Below are positions 10,458-23,214 of a DNA stretch of 64,000 nucleotides, piece by piece. Both the position numbers and the translations under genes were made by a program. The DNA is from Leucaena leucocephala. Taxonomy: Eukaryota > Streptophyta > Magnoliopsida > Fabales > Fabaceae. Within the stretch, counting starts at the first letter, position 1; the number at the start of each line of letters is the position of its first letter. The stretch lies in contig CM073536.1 in NCBI GenBank assembly GCA_037074615.1, forward strand, positions 7,383,001 to 7,447,000, given 5' to 3'. A model generated the notes under the pieces. It was not told where the DNA came from and did not search any database. It saw only the letters and a list, made by a program, of their open reading frames with translations.

Positions 10458-10703
10458 ATACTACCCCATATCCTAATTATAAGAGTTAGTTATTTTTTTG
10501 AGGAGATTTAGAAAGCCAGATAAATCAGTTAATTATGACTAAATCTAACCTCTCAAGATAAATTCATATTATATACATTTCAATCAACTCAAATTAGTCA
10601 ATTAGTTATTATATTAGTTACAATTAACTGATTTATTTAGTTTCTTATATCTATATAAAAAATTTAACTGACCCTTATAATTATAACAAGAGTTAGTGGT
10701 ACT
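10458..10703. mobile_element. Stowaway-like MITE
   Basis: Outer ends TAATACTACCCC and (other strand) ATTAGTACCACT. Inner inverted arms are CCTAATTATAAGAGTTAGTT and TTATAATTATAAGGGTCAGT. About 245 bp, AT-rich, no frame. Interior text matches the element at 3.33-3.52 kb. Confidence 0.6.
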
Positions 10704-11896
10704 AATGAGAATGAGAATAAAATCTTCCTAAGTACCTCAATCAGTTTCACCAAGACGTGTTTTTTCCCCCAACATAACAAATAAGAATGAACCCGTCGAC
10801 AATGAAAAGTACAAAAAGCGTCTAATTTACTGCTCATCCGCCAAATGTTTTAACACTTGGAAGCCAAGGAATCAAAGTTAAATAAAAGTCTCCATAAAGA
10901 CATAAAACTACCATTCAAAACAACCAGTCAACCTAGGTTGAACCATCTTTACTTGATTTTATTCATTCTTCGAGAAATGTTCTGTGTATAAGCAAAATCT
11001 ACCCTGTTCATGACAGTGTAACTAAAGAATTTTTTTCCCCATTTTCCATTATTGATTTGAGATACAGCAGTGCAAAAGATGCGACAACTGAGATATGCTT
11101 TAATCTCACAGTTCAACTGAGATAACCTAATGACTTAAATGAGTGTACTCAACACCACAAGACAGATACAGTTCTAGGAAGTACTAAATTAGAGAATTAA
11201 ATAATCTACTCAATTTTCTTCCCATCTCATTCATCAGAATAAGGACAAAGAGAATTCGATTTTCAAACCTTGATTAATGATCATAACAAGGCATTAAGTT
11301 CTACCACGTACCATCAACTCTCTCCACAGTCATAAAAATATGATATCATAATGTTAAGTTCCATAAAACAGCCAAGAGACAAAGTAAGATAAACATTTAG
11401 GAGGGTCACAAAGGAAGGCTACATCACAGAATTAAACCGGCTAGATATAGACAAATTAATACTCTCAGTATAGCCAATGCAACATCAACAAGTAAATAAA
11501 ACAGTGACAGACATGGGCCAATACAGTGGAATCCTGATAACTACAGAACTGTTGAAGCACAAAAATTTAAAAAGTGATTATATGAACTACCTATTTGAGC
11601 AAAGCATATAACTTCATTTCAGTTATTAACCAGCTTCCCAGGTCGATCACAACAACACAACGAATATCATTTAAGGAGAAAACTGTACTTAGAACTTACA
11701 TACTTTGAGATGAACCTCCCAGCATCAGAGATATCAGATAAATCACATCTATCACACTCGAAAGTTAAACATACATTGACTGATTTGGGTCTCAATGAGA
11801 ATATAGAACGGATGTCCATCTTGTTCTTAAGAGATTGGTACATGACATTACAGTGTAGACAATGAAGATGAAATCAACAGACAGGCAGCAGAGGTT
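10704..11896 (-). other. Downstream region of the RCI2 gene
   Basis: From about 10.8 kb the composition is less AT-rich and resembles transcribed untranslated or intron sequence. No coding frame was found. Part of it is presumably the 3' untranslated region of the gene ending at 11897. Confidence 0.35.
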
Positions 11897-12451
11897 CTAT
11901 GCAGAATACAGAGGACGCCTATATTCGTCAAAGTACTGGTCACGATCAACAAAAACAATGGCATAAAGGGCATAAATTATTCCTGGAACATAGCCTAGTA
12001 TGGTCAGGATCAAGCAGATAAAGAATTCCACCTGAAACAACGTAATTGTAGTCTCTGATTCGTCAGAAATTTCAATCAACCAAAGGAACGATACAATTTC
12101 AATTGCGAAATAATATTATCCGTATAAAGCCACGATTCAATTCCGTCTAATAGATAGAAATAACCAGTCGCATAATACCCAAATTGAGTATAGATGCAGG
12201 GACAAGAAAAGGAATCCCTCTCAATTGGAGACTAAAGAGTGAAAGAACATTCGTATGATAAGTCAATAACTATACAAAAGGCGAATCTCTGCGAATAAAT
12301 ATCAAGGAACGAAAGGCTTAGAAAGAAAGAGAGAGAGAAGGAGAAAGAGAAAGAGACGTACGCTGCAGCAGCCATGGCGGAAGCAAACCCCAAGGGGAGG
12401 GAGCAAGATGGCGATGAGTAGTTCGCAGCAGATTTCACAGCGACTCGGCAT
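11897..12451 (-). CDS. RCI2/PMP3-type small membrane protein (74 aa)
   Basis: Two exons: 12451-12362 (30 codons) and 12031-11897, joined in phase 0 across an intron with GT (12361-12360) and TTTCAG. The product starts MPSRCEICCELLIAILLPPL and continues with a second hydrophobic segment (ICLILTILGYVPGIIYALYA). It ends with a charged tail containing DRDQYFDEYRRPLYSA. Two membrane spans plus the conserved LLIAILLPPLGV and LGYVPGIIYA motifs define the UPF0057/PMP3 family, plasma-membrane proteolipids induced by cold and salt that affect ion balance and membrane potential. The tail makes it longer than the 52-54 aa RCI2A/B type and places it with the longer tailed members. The first exon has a Cys-rich start typical of those. 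Confidence 0.93.
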
Positions 12452-12607
12452 ATTCGAAAGTCAGAGGAAGGGCTGAACTTCGATCCCTATTTATGAGGAA
12501 GGAAACAAGATTCGGTCTTCTTCATCCTTCCCCAATTGATCTTCGCCATTTCAGCTTTTGAGGATTGGACCCACCCTTTTTGGACCACGTGAACTTTGTC
12601 GCAGCCA

Positions 12608-12608
<1 letters not shown>

Positions 12609-12656
<48 letters not shown>

Positions 12657-12666
12657 TATTATTATT
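12609..12666. repeat. (ATT)n microsatellite in the RCI2 upstream region
   Basis: About 18 ATT units some 160 bp upstream of the RCI2 start codon (minus strand gene), with one interruption near the right end. Confidence 0.95.
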
Positions 12667-15213
12667 CCTCCTATAATTAATATAGTAATATTGAAAGTTA
12701 ATATTAATTATAAATATAAAATTAATTTTTATTTTTATTAATTTTTTTAATTTATATATATTAATAATTTTTTAATAATAATTAAATAAAAAAAGTTAAA
12801 AAAATTATTTGTATTTTAATAAAAATATGATATATCAACTAATTAAACTAATTTTTGTAATTTAAATAAATTAATTAAATATATTTTATATTAAGAATAT
12901 AAAAAATATATAATTTTAATTTCATGCCCTTTTCTTTAATTATCGATTGGTTCAGTCTCTTAATTTTGATTTGAAACCAATGAATCATTATAATCATTTA
13001 ACTACTAAATTATTCTGAGTTAAACTCTGCAATGCATTGCAAATTTAATTACAATGTATCTGTTTAGTTATGTGGTGGAAGAAGGAGAACGATGGAGGTG
13101 GGGTCATGATGGAGCAGTTGATTACACTTTACAGGACGAGATCGATTACGATGTTGAGGACATGATGAAGAAGTTGGTGGGCGTTGGCATTGAAGATGGT
13201 GGCTTTGCCGGCGGTGGCAATGGTGAAAAGCACCTTGATTGTGGGGAATGATGATGTTATTCACTTGGACGACGACCAAGGAGGCGGTGGTGTAATGGAG
13301 GTGAACGATGAGAGAGGCTTTTTTGGATGTATGAATGGAAATTACTAAATTTTGATCATCATTATTACAATAATAAACCGTATTAACAAACTAAATAACA
13401 ACCAAACATCCCTTATTTTTGTAACATGGTTGGACTAAAACTGCGATTTTTGAAAGGAAAATTAGTGCATCTTCTTTAAATTTTAAATATACAATTAAAA
13501 ATGTTGGCCGAAAAATTGCAATTAAAATCATTTTTCATTCTTCTTTTATTTGTATTCCAATTTCTTTTTCTATTTCACTATTTTTTTTAAAAAAAAAATG
13601 GATTATACTAGTGTGTTTGAAATAAGTACCTATGCGAGTTTTAACTTATAAAGGATAAGTACATTAGACTAGGGAAGCGATAAATTCCTCGACAATCCCT
13701 GTTTTCTTTTCAGCATATTTATTAATACACTATTTAAAAAAGATTATTCCATAATTAATATGTTAGTCCTTATAATTTATTTATTTTTATTAAATCGTTA
13801 TAATTTAATTTGTTTTTCAACTCCCTATAATTTGAGCAAAAAAAATAGATCCCTATATAACGGTTACAATGCTGATTATCACACTAATATTTTAACAATA
13901 TAATTTAATTCTTAATTTAATTATGTGGGATCATGATTTAAACACACCTCACCGATGATTATGGGCGTCCGTGAGATGACATATGAATCAAGACAACCTC
14001 ATCCTAATAAATAGTTTTGAGACAATATTTTTTATCCGGTATCTTTAAAACTATTTTGATCCTATCTCATTTTAAAAAAAAATGATTATTAAATTATAAT
14101 AATATTTATAATTATATATACATATTATAAATATGATTATAAAATGATATATATTATAAATATATTTAAAAATTATAATCCTCATATATCTATTATAATT
14201 ATTATATATAGTTATAATTATATATTAAAATAAAATAATAGAATTTTTAAAAAATAATAATATATATAAATAAAATATCATAAGACGGAATGTGACAGAG
14301 TACCCTTCATTCCGTTCCTTGATAATTTTTGTCCCGTCCCGAGTTGAGATGGGACAATAATAAACACTTTTACTACTGATATGACAATTTGATAGGCCAA
14401 ATTTGAACTGTCTTTTTTAGCTTTGAAAGTTTAGACTGTTTAAGTTTAATATTTAATAAATTGAGTTTCTTTTTTTAATTTTCTTGATGTGTAAACTTAA
14501 TCCCTGTTTTGCAAAAACGTCTTAATCCCTTATATCATGAACATTTTAAAGAATTTTTTTAATATAATTAATACCTTCCACTAATAGATCTCAAAATTTC
14601 TTCTAAACCTCTCCTCCTAAGGTTTTTTCTTTTACATATCATTATTTAAAATTTCACCTATATCATTATTTTTTAAAACATTTAACAAATAAAAGAGATT
14701 GAGAACGAAGAAGAGACAAGAACTGATGAAAGAGATTTAGGATTATAAAATTGATCCAATGTTCATGCAAGGACCAAAGAGAAGGAGCACTAGCAGGTAG
14801 AATTAAATAATTATACAAAAATCAACTAAAAAGAGCCTCGATCTCTTTCATTTACTAGATTTTAAAAAAAAAATAATTATATAGATAAAATTAAATAATA
14901 ACATATAACAAAATTTAGGTTGAAAAATAAGTTTGAGATCTATAGATGATATTAATTACATAAAAAAATATTTTAAAATACTAATTGTGTTACTAAAATT
15001 AATTAGGAGTGTTAGATATATTTTTATATTTTGAAAAAGTAGAAAACTCATCCTCTATTGGATTTAATTATATTGAATGATTTAATTATAATGAATGAAT
15101 TGATATTTATTTAAAGCCACTCTTTTGTCTTTTTCTTTTTTCTTTTGCCACTACAATAGAATTGAACGCGACAACTTTTTGAACTCATTTTTTGGGACTG
15201 AAGCACTGAAACT

Positions 15214-15216
<3 letters not shown>
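12667..15216. other. AT-rich intergenic region with a G-rich island
   Basis: Mostly very AT-rich, including a TATAAT-type low-complexity zone at about 14.1-14.3 kb. At 13.06-13.33 kb lies a GC-richer island (GATGGTGGCTTTGCCGGCGG-like) with a short open frame rich in Gly, Asp and Glu. No homology was recognised and the island has no splice context. It looks like DNA carried by a transposon, ending near a CCAAACATCCC sequence (about 13402-13412). Conserved TATAATTT-containing segments also resemble 8.76-8.93 kb. Confidence 0.45.

Positions 15217-15254
<38 letters not shown>
15217..15254. repeat. (TA)n microsatellite
   Basis: A run of about 19 TA units, roughly 290-325 bp upstream of the zinc-finger gene start codon. 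Confidence 0.95.
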
Positions 15255-15257
<3 letters not shown>

Positions 15258-15542
15258 AAGTACAATAAAACAGCGACGCTTTCTTTCTAGTTCTGTACTC
15301 GTTTCTACGCTCCGCCAAAACTAGCCTCTCGTAACGAATCGCTTTTTTTCTGGGCTCCAAGATCGGCAGCTTTCCTGCTGCAGTTACAACTCCTGCTGCA
15401 GTTACAACGCTTCATACAGGCGCGTGTTGCAACGCACTGCCGAACACGCATTTTTTATTTTCTTCCGCCATACCCAAAATTTGAGCCTCCGTTACTACAA
15501 CACTGTTTTCGTCGGGACTCGTCTTTCTCTAACGTTACGCTC

Positions 15543-17717
15543 ATGGAGTTCAACTTTCTTGGTAATGATCTCAAGACGCCGTCTCTTCAATTACCATCTC
15601 CGATGCAAAGCCACTTCTCCGAGGCCTCCTTGTTGCGAGGTTTGTAAATTCGTGACACTCAATTCTCCACATTGATGTATGTTTAATGTCTGGAATTTGA
15701 TTGTACGTGTCAGGTGGTTGTCCGAACACCGAGCAAATACTGAATGCGGACGTCGCCGGCGAAGATAAAGATATATTACTGCGGAAGCTGGAGAAAGAGC
15801 AAATAAGACGAGAGATAATCTCCGGCGAGATAGCGAGGAGGCGAATGCTGGAGGAGGAAGTAAGAATAGAACTGATGCTGGAGAGAGAAGTGGCATTCCG
15901 AAGGAGTTTGGGAGAGAAATTCTTGCTTGATGAGCAAGTGGCGATGGGGTTGATGCCTCAAATAAAACCTGATCCAAAGATTAACATGGATAAATTGATC
16001 ATGCTGGTTAGTCTGTTAAGTTAATCTTTTCTTCTTTTTATTCAATTTCCTTTTCGTCTGCTTGTTTATGTTTCCGTGCAATGGAGGATTAACTGCTGAT
16101 TGACTCTTTAAGAGTCTGTTGAAACTGCAAATGTTGTCTTCTTGTACCTCGGTGGGTCTGTTGAAATAGCATATGTTATCAACATTATATGTTTAACATA
16201 GTTTCAATATTTTCTGTTCAATTCACCAACTTAAAATATTCTCAACTTCAGATTTGAATTAGTGCATTTGAGCTTTCAGCAACACTATCCTGTAAGAATA
16301 GGTTGGTTAGAGAAATTAGGAGCGTTTTCTGGATTGTACCAAATATAAGTCGTGAATGAGAAACACAACCAGTGACATTCGTCCCTGTGTTTGATTTCCA
16401 TGGCTGCATTTGGTATGATATTGAAGAGGATCCAAATTCTCTAAACCCTATTCCTTCCCTGCAATTATGTGGACTTAATCTGGGAATAGAGTTCCTATAT
16501 AGCACTTGGATAGTTAAAGCTTCCAGGGGAAATTAGATATTGTGTAATCAATGTTCGAGTACTTGTCTTGCTCTTTTACACAATGGAATAAGAAGTTCAT
16601 ACAGAAATTTTAAAGAACTTATTGGTCAGATTCTAAGCATATACTTTTTCATCCTTGCCATTAGTTGTAAGATTGAGAATTTCAGAGAGGAGATATTACA
16701 TCTTGTAAAACTTAAAGAATTATATGCTGCTAAGTTGAACAAATATCAAGAAGATTTCTCTGCTTCTTCACTTTGCAGCTTAATATGGTTGCTTGGCTGA
16801 AATTCTATTGTGATACCGTTCTATTCATCATAAATTTGGATAGTGATGGCTTAGCTTCCAATGGAATCATGCATAATCAATGTGTTCATGTCTTGCTTTT
16901 ATTCACAGAACAACATATAGTTCATTTAGGGATGGGTGTTGAAGCACTTACTGTTCAGTGGACTCTTAATAACATCACATAAGTTCCTTGTATGTTATGT
17001 TTGGATATCTTATTACAGGCTCAGCCAAACCCAGACATTTATAAAGAAAAGCGGAAAGCTGTAACACAAGAGGCTGATGACGATGATACGAAGCATTCTC
17101 CAGTTGTCGTGAAGAAAAAACCGAAAGATGACTGGAACTGTGCACTATGTAATGTTAGTGTCACAAGTGAGAAAGCTTTGAACGAACACCTTCAAGGTAA
17201 AAAGCACAAGGCCAAGGAATCTGCAAGAACGAGAACGCAGAAGAGTCCTAGCCCGTCATCTACATCGAAGAATAGCGAACAGTCTCAGAAGCCTACTGAA
17301 ACCATTGTTACTACTACAACTTCAGATCTGATGGAAGCAAAAGCTGATGCTCAAGCTCAACCTGAAGTGACCATGGTAGACACAAATCAGACAGTGGTGG
17401 CAGGCAAAGATCTCTTGGGAGTCAAAACCAAAGATGAGGAGATTGTGGAGAAAATTCAAAACACACAAGATTCAGAGAAGCAAAATGTGACTGGATCAGA
17501 ACAGCAGGTAAGAATGCCAGATGCAGTGAACAAAGGATTCAAGTTTTGGTGTGAACTCTGCCATGTTGGATCTTCCTCTGTGGTTGTGATGGAGAACCAT
17601 AAGAGGGGGAGAAAACACACCAACCGATTAAAGAGATCGCGTCAAAATGATGAGAATGCTCCTCCCACATCTGCTGCAGTACCAGAGGCTACTCCATTGT
17701 CGACAAAAGATGCATAA
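15543..17717 (+). CDS. Double U1-type C2H2 zinc-finger protein (362 aa)
   Basis: Three exons: 15543-15639, 15714-16006 and 17019-17717, all GT-AG. Phase is 1 at the first join and 0 at the second. The protein begins MEFNFLGNDLKTPSLQLPSP. It then has a long charged helix (about residues 48-105: LRKLEKEQIRREIISGEIAR and on) likely to form a coiled coil. Finger 1 is C-x2-C-x12-H-x5-H at 171-193, finger 2 the same spacing at 308-330. This spacing is that of U1/zf-met fingers, which usually bind double-stranded or structured RNA. Between them is a Ser/Thr/Gln-rich linker. Basic patches (VKKKPK, RLKRSR) suggest nuclear localisation. Function is inferred from the fingers only; a role in RNA processing is likely but not shown. 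Confidence 0.85.
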
Positions 17718-18076
17718 TTTAGAGTTTGTAGAGTGGTAGGAGAAGAACTAGGATCGCACAAAAATATGCTGCAAATCATGTAGTTGCTAGCATATCCTGT
17801 AAATCTAGTGTTAGTTTGACTTAATCAGACACTGGATATTTCTTAGGCTTTGCTCCAAGTGAGGTGTGTAACCTCTTATGATCAACATATAGCAGCTGGC
17901 TTAATTGAACAGCCTATTGACCTCAATTCTAGGCTTCACTTCGATTTCCATGTGCTGACGTGGACTTAGCAATTATGGTTTAAGCATTGATTACCATGAT
18001 GAGCTTTGCCGAAAATTGTTTAACCCTTACAAACCTTGATCCGATTTCCAAGCAACTTTGTTATTCGACACGAAAT
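17718..18076. other. 3' region of the zinc-finger gene
   Basis: Unremarkable 3' untranslated and intergenic DNA, ending at the target-site duplication of the next SINE. Confidence 0.5.
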
Positions 18077-18269
18077 TTTTTTTTTGTTGCCCATCTAATT
18101 CACCGGAACTTTGCCCCGACTACATCCGAATCCAACCCGCGTCGCACACTTGATTATGGTGGGTGAGTCTCCCAACAGGAATTTTTTGTATATACTAAAG
18201 CTCGAACTCGAGACCTTACTTAAACGATTCCGAGCCGCTTACCACTTGGACCAACTCTCTTTAGTTACA
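18077..18269 (-). mobile_element. tRNA-derived SINE with 9-bp TSD (family S-I, copy 1)
   Basis: Flanked by perfect direct repeats ACACGAAAT (18068-18076 and 18270-18278). Read on the minus strand it begins GAGAGTTGGTCCAAGTGGTA with an A box (TGGTCCAAGTGG), then a B box (GAGTTCGAGC). It ends with GGGCAACAAAAAAAA, an A-rich tail. About 193 bp. The second copy is at 43619-43805. Confidence 0.85.
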
Positions 18270-18763
18270 ACACGAAATCTATTCCTGTAGCTTGCACACA
18301 ACACAATGTCTTTGGTTTATGGTTTAGGATTTATGTTATGACACAGCAAATTGGAGAGTCTTGCCTATCATAATTTTATAGCAAAACCATAGAGATGACG
18401 CCAATGCTGAGTTTCTAAGAAAATTCGTTGGCGGACAATGATATGGACAACAAACCGGCCCCAAACTTAACCTTCCGGCCTAGAAATTAGTAAGATGCAA
18501 GAAACTTCATAAAACGACAAATCAGAGAGTGATGATGTGATTCCTAAGCAGAAATTTCCCATTTCGCCTTATATATATATGTATTGAACATTGAACATGT
18601 AATACTATATTTATCTTTGCAAGAGACAAAAACTAGAATGATCAGTAAAATGTAAAAGAAAAACGGGGGAAAAAGGAAAAAGCCCTGCAGCTACATCAAA
18701 GGCTCACTACAAATTCCTAAAGGGTAGGAATTTTTGCCTAATGGCTAATGCACTAAGATCAAA

Positions 18764-20456
18764 TTAAACCCTTAGAGCCACCTGATCCTGCCATGTAATC
18801 TTCCTCTTCCCGGCCCTGTTTGGGACGTCCCCACCAACATTTCTGCAGACTGATAACTTGATGTCGTCATCACTTAGCATTCTCAATGTGCTTTTCTTTG
18901 GTTCATCAATCTTCATTGCCTCAACACTACCCTGCATTTCCTCCTCTTCTCTCTGCAAAACAGATAGAATCTTATAAGCTTTTCACTGAAATGAAACAGA
19001 GACAATTCATGATGCGAACACCAGCATGTACAATCAATTACCGAAATCTGGTTCAAGTCAAAAAATGGAGTAATACTCTTCTTTGTGGCTTCCTTCCCAC
19101 TGTGAATCCTATTCATCGGATTCAAGTCAAGCATTGGAGCAGAGCCATGAACAGGAACATCCTTTCCACTAGAAGTCCTAGAATTCTGGTTTAAATCAAA
19201 CGCAGAAGCAGGTTTCTGCAGTGTGACCTCAACTCCATTCGGAATCCTTTCTTTGGGGTTCGAATAAGGAGGAATAGGAGGGCGTAAAGCGAGGTCCTTC
19301 TTATTATAATTCCTTCCCTTTGAGGTATTCGGTGCACGGGTCTTAACCTTTTGTAACTGTGCATGGGTTTTAACCTTTTGTAACTTTGAAACATCTTGTT
19401 TTGGTTGAGGCTTAGACAAAGGGTTTTGCATCAAGTATCGGTATCGTTGCCTCAAGAATCTGCAGTTCCAAGAGAAATAACAGATGATAAGCTCATAAAC
19501 CCTACATGGATAACAAAACTGCAATCTCACATTAAAATACACAAACAAATAGCAACTAATCTCATGAGACCATACCTAACTTCAGCTAACAATATCAACT
19601 TCTTTTGCTTCATAATCTCCAATTTCCTTCTTGTGTCATCAGTCTCCTGCATGTGTAATATCATTAGTTCAATAGTTCAATTTCCTTCCATGTTCCTAGC
19701 ATGAAACTGATAAGAGAATATTTTAAAATACTAGAAAGAGAATAACTGACAGATAACCCAGTAACTGTTGAGTCCAAACAAATAAGAAGCCTAGCAACAC
19801 TTTAAAGGCCTGAATTTCAGTTCAAAAGTTTAGACGAAACAACAAAAAAGATTCAATTAACTTGGAAATTCTGAAGTTCCTCTACGCATAGATACTTGAA
19901 GAGGGAAATTTCATGGAAAAAGTACTCTCAGGTGAGAAAAAATTATGTAACTGACTGCCTCATGATCATAAAACCACTCTAGCTAGCTCCAACAGCACAT
20001 GAATTTCGCAAAGAAATTCATCTTTTATTTGGTAGTACATAAACTAGAAAATTTTAAAACCAAGGCATAAGAATTATATAATAGGTCGAATAATTTTTTC
20101 CCGATCGAAACATAATTCGTCGTTTCAAGATTACAGGTAAGCAATTTCTCCGAGAAAGAGAAAACATGATCAAGCAAATTTAGAACAACAGATCCATACA
20201 TCGTTATATCTAACAAATCCTCAATTTTCCGCCATGAAGCCAGAATCATCAAAATCCACAAAGATTTGAAAGAAATCACCAGATCTAACGAAACCCTAAA
20301 GAAATTCTTGAATCTTCAAAAACCGGAGAAAATATTTACCATTAGCAACTCTTCATAGTCCTGCAAGAGGCTCTGATGCCGAATCCTCGCCCTTTGATCT
20401 TCGTACGAAGCATAAGGAGACTCCATAGGAACAACAACCCCCTTCATCTTCTTCAT
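18764..20456 (-). CDS. Coiled-coil protein with three DLN (EAR-like) repeats (264 aa)
   Basis: Four exons on the minus strand: 20456-20340, 19646-19576, 19459-19042, 18952-18764; all GT-AG, frame kept. It starts MKKMKGVVVPMESPYASYED. Residues about 17-73 are charged and helical (YEDQRARIRHQ to RFLRQRYRYL). A short duplication, LQKVKT(H/R)A, sits near 90-105. Three repeats about 23 residues apart carry FDLNQ (150), LDLNP (173) and FDLNQ (196). DLN with a nearby Pro recalls the EAR repression motif DLNxxP, so recruitment of TOPLESS-type co-repressors is a testable idea. The end (KRKITWQDQVALRV) is basic. No catalytic or DNA-binding domain is visible. I regard it as a plant-specific protein of unknown function, probably nuclear. 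Confidence 0.82.
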
Positions 20457-22439
20457 CGTCAGATCAGCGAGGTATCACAGCAAAACAGAAAGAAAATAAA
20501 AGGGAAAGGGATAAACGAGGGGAGACGCAAGAGAGAAAGAAAGAAGGCGAGAGATAACAAGAAAGAAAAGAGGCGAAAGAAAGAAGCAATGAATGAGAGA
20601 GGGAGAGAGAGGGGGAGACGGTAGGAAGAAGGTTCTCGCTTTCCCTGTTTTCTCTGTGAAAACTCTGACCAAGACAAAGGAACCCAAAAAGCCCACATAA
20701 CTCAGTGAAAAAAAATTGTCCTTTAGAGAGACAGTGATGAAGATGGGATTTTTTGGGGGCTTGCAGAAGGGTATTTCGGGGAAACATGGCTCGCTGTGAA
20801 GAGAGAGAGAGAGAGATTGGTCTTTGTTGTTGTTGTTGTGGAAGTAGTAAGGTGGGTTTGGTTGGAGGACATTTTGAAGACATCTATATCTATCTCTATG
20901 TATCTATCTATTCATCTAACCTCCCACTTTCATCCTTTCCCATTCTTTCTTTCTTTTTTGTTTTTCCTTCTCCATAAATTTTGGTCTAGCTGGGCCATTG
21001 ATGAGAGAGAGAGACAGTTGGAGTCTTTGAATGGCCTTTGATGTGGGAGGATGCGTGGAGTTTCCAAGTTTCTTCTTTCATTCTATTTGTTGTTGTGGGT
21101 ATCTTCTGCATAGAGAGAGAAAGCAATAAGAATGGGTCAGAGAGAGAGAGAGAGAGAAAATGGATAAAGAAGAGGGGTATTGGAGGTAACGGGGAATTGG
21201 GGATTATGGGATGATGCTGCTCCTCTCTGTCTGCGAGAGATGCTGTGTGTGTAAGTGACCTGTTGCAGCAGTTGATGATGTTGTTGGTGGCCCCTTGTTT
21301 TTAGGCTTTGGGTTAGGGATTTCAATTCAAGAGAGACTCTTTCTTTCTTTATTTTTTATAGTTTAATTTAATATTCGGGTCTGTGGCTGTGATGGTGGCG
21401 TTTACGATGGCCAGAGAGAGAAAGAGGGGCACTGGACGTGGCCTTTTCTTTCCATTTCAGCAGAGTCAAATGCATGATGTGGTCGTGCATTTACCTTTAT
21501 ACCCTTCCTCGTAGGGTTTCCTTTGAGGCCAAGATTGCTCCTTTTGGGATTGTTTTCTTTTCCACCTTCCTGGATGGAGAAGAGGGTAAAAGCGAGAAAG
21601 AGGGAAGCCGTATCCCTTATATTGGCTTCCAGCCAGAAAGAACACACACACTGTGGAAATGTCGAGGAAGGAAAAGAAAGAAGGACAAAACTGAGCATTC
21701 TTGTCATTTCACAACACATGAGGATGACAGGGAAGAATGGGCTTTTTAGAACAAAAATAATTATTTTTTTATTTTGATTTAATATATATTTAAATTTAAT
21801 ATTGAATGCTTTGGTTGGTTCGTTCTTTCTTTCATTCATCTTCTGGAATGGAATTGGAAAGATGCCGCCAACTGCTATGTCACCAGGGCAAAATTGTCTT
21901 TTTGAGAATTCTTTTCATTTAATTTCTTTTTTTTTCTTTAGAAAATTTCAAAGGTGATACTTTAGTTAAAAGAATTGAATTATCTATTGTTCAAAATGTT
22001 TTAGATTTTTTTATTAACAAAAAAATTTATTTCAGTAAAATAAAAAAATACATAATAACATGGATTTGCGCCTTAATAACACAAACAAAAAGCCAACCAA
22101 AGAAACTCAAATCATAGCAAATCCATACCCCAATCTAACCAAATACATAGACTCATCCATGCGGACTTAAAAGATGCAATCAATAAATTAACTACTAATA
22201 GATTCTTTAAAATTAAATTATTAATAGTAGGTCTCTCAAAAATTGTGTAAAAATTTATCAAATAAATTATAAATTTTTCAATTTGATTCGTCGTGAAAAT
22301 TTATTTTATCATGTGATGACTTTTTTTATATCATTTTCTAAATTTTATGAATAAAACTCATATAAATAGCGTCAATGGTTTAATGGAAAAATTAATTATT
22401 TACAAGAGATAGTTCCTACTATATTATTCATTTTATTAT
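20457..22439 (-). other. Leader and upstream region of the DLN gene
   Basis: On the minus strand this is CT-rich to about 21.4 kb, with GA-type simple repeats near 20.80, 21.00-21.02 and 21.13-21.16 kb on the plus strand. A 139-codon frame (20883-20464) stops 8 bases before the DLN gene ATG; if transcribed it would be an upstream frame. Its Ser/Leu/Phe-rich text is what a CT-rich leader gives in any frame, so I do not call it a gene. Beyond 21.8 kb the DNA is AT-rich. Confidence 0.4.
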
Positions 22440-22735
22440 TGCGGCGATTGTTGTTGAAGAAAATGACTATGTTACCCTTCATTTCTGTGGAAAGACATGG
22501 CCACAGATTTTGAGAAAGTAGCAGGAGGAACAGGAAAGGATGATTTCCGGCTAAGTCGTGGGAAACAGGGAAGGCATTTTAGAGAAGAAGTAGGGGCAAT
22601 GTCGTAAATATGTCCACACCGCCACACGTTAGGGGAGTGTCGGGCCTTCAACAAGTCACAATTCACACCCCACTGGCCCCCGCCTATGGATCCTATGCTT
22701 ATCCTCTTAGCATTACGATCGTTAATCATTTTTTT
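22440..22735. other. GC-richer island without a recognised gene
   Basis: About 300 bp of balanced composition within AT-rich DNA, including CCACACGTTAGGGGAGTGTC. No coding similarity or repeat partner was recognised in the window. It may be a promoter-like or transposon-internal segment. Confidence 0.3.
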
Positions 22736-23214
22736 TATTATTATTAATTAACTAATATTTAATATTTTAAAATATTTTTATAGTATTTAATATTTTAAAT
22801 TAAATTTTAATGCATTAATCTATATGCTAAAATAATTTTTTGTACATGTAGTATCTAAAAATATTTTTAGAATGGCAGTATCTTAAGCTCATCGCATTTA
22901 TTACTGCTGAGAAAAATATTTACAAAATTACAAGATAAAATTATATAAAAAAATTATTTTAAAATATTAAGTATTATTAAAAAATTAGAAATTTCTTTGT
23001 ACAAATTAAAATTATGATTTTCTATCGGAGAAAATAATTACTTATTAATTTCATGAAAATTTTGATTTTGATAGTTTTCAATTTCAACCTCAACACAATC
23101 AAATAAATGATAGAATCCAGAAATTAACATTGAACTCAAATGCCTTTGTGGAGGGGAAGAGAGAGTTGGGGTGTAGAAAGTACAAACTACAAAGTGAGAA
23201 TTACAAAGATGCCC

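Noticed and set aside
12232..12438. 68-codon minus-strand frame over RCI2 exon 1
   Set aside because: It is an off-frame reading of RCI2 exon 1 and its intron; the spliced RCI2 frame explains the region.
13054..13279. Overlapping frames in the G-rich island as genes
   Set aside because: Short, low-complexity, open on both strands, with no family resemblance or splice context.
15591..15977. 128-codon minus-strand frame opposite the zinc-finger gene
   Set aside because: Antisense shadow of the coiled-coil exon; no independent support.
21402..21839. 145-codon minus-strand frame and its plus-strand partners near 21.4-21.8 kb
   Set aside because: Frames open on both strands in CT/GA-rich leader-like DNA; no domain or conserved text.
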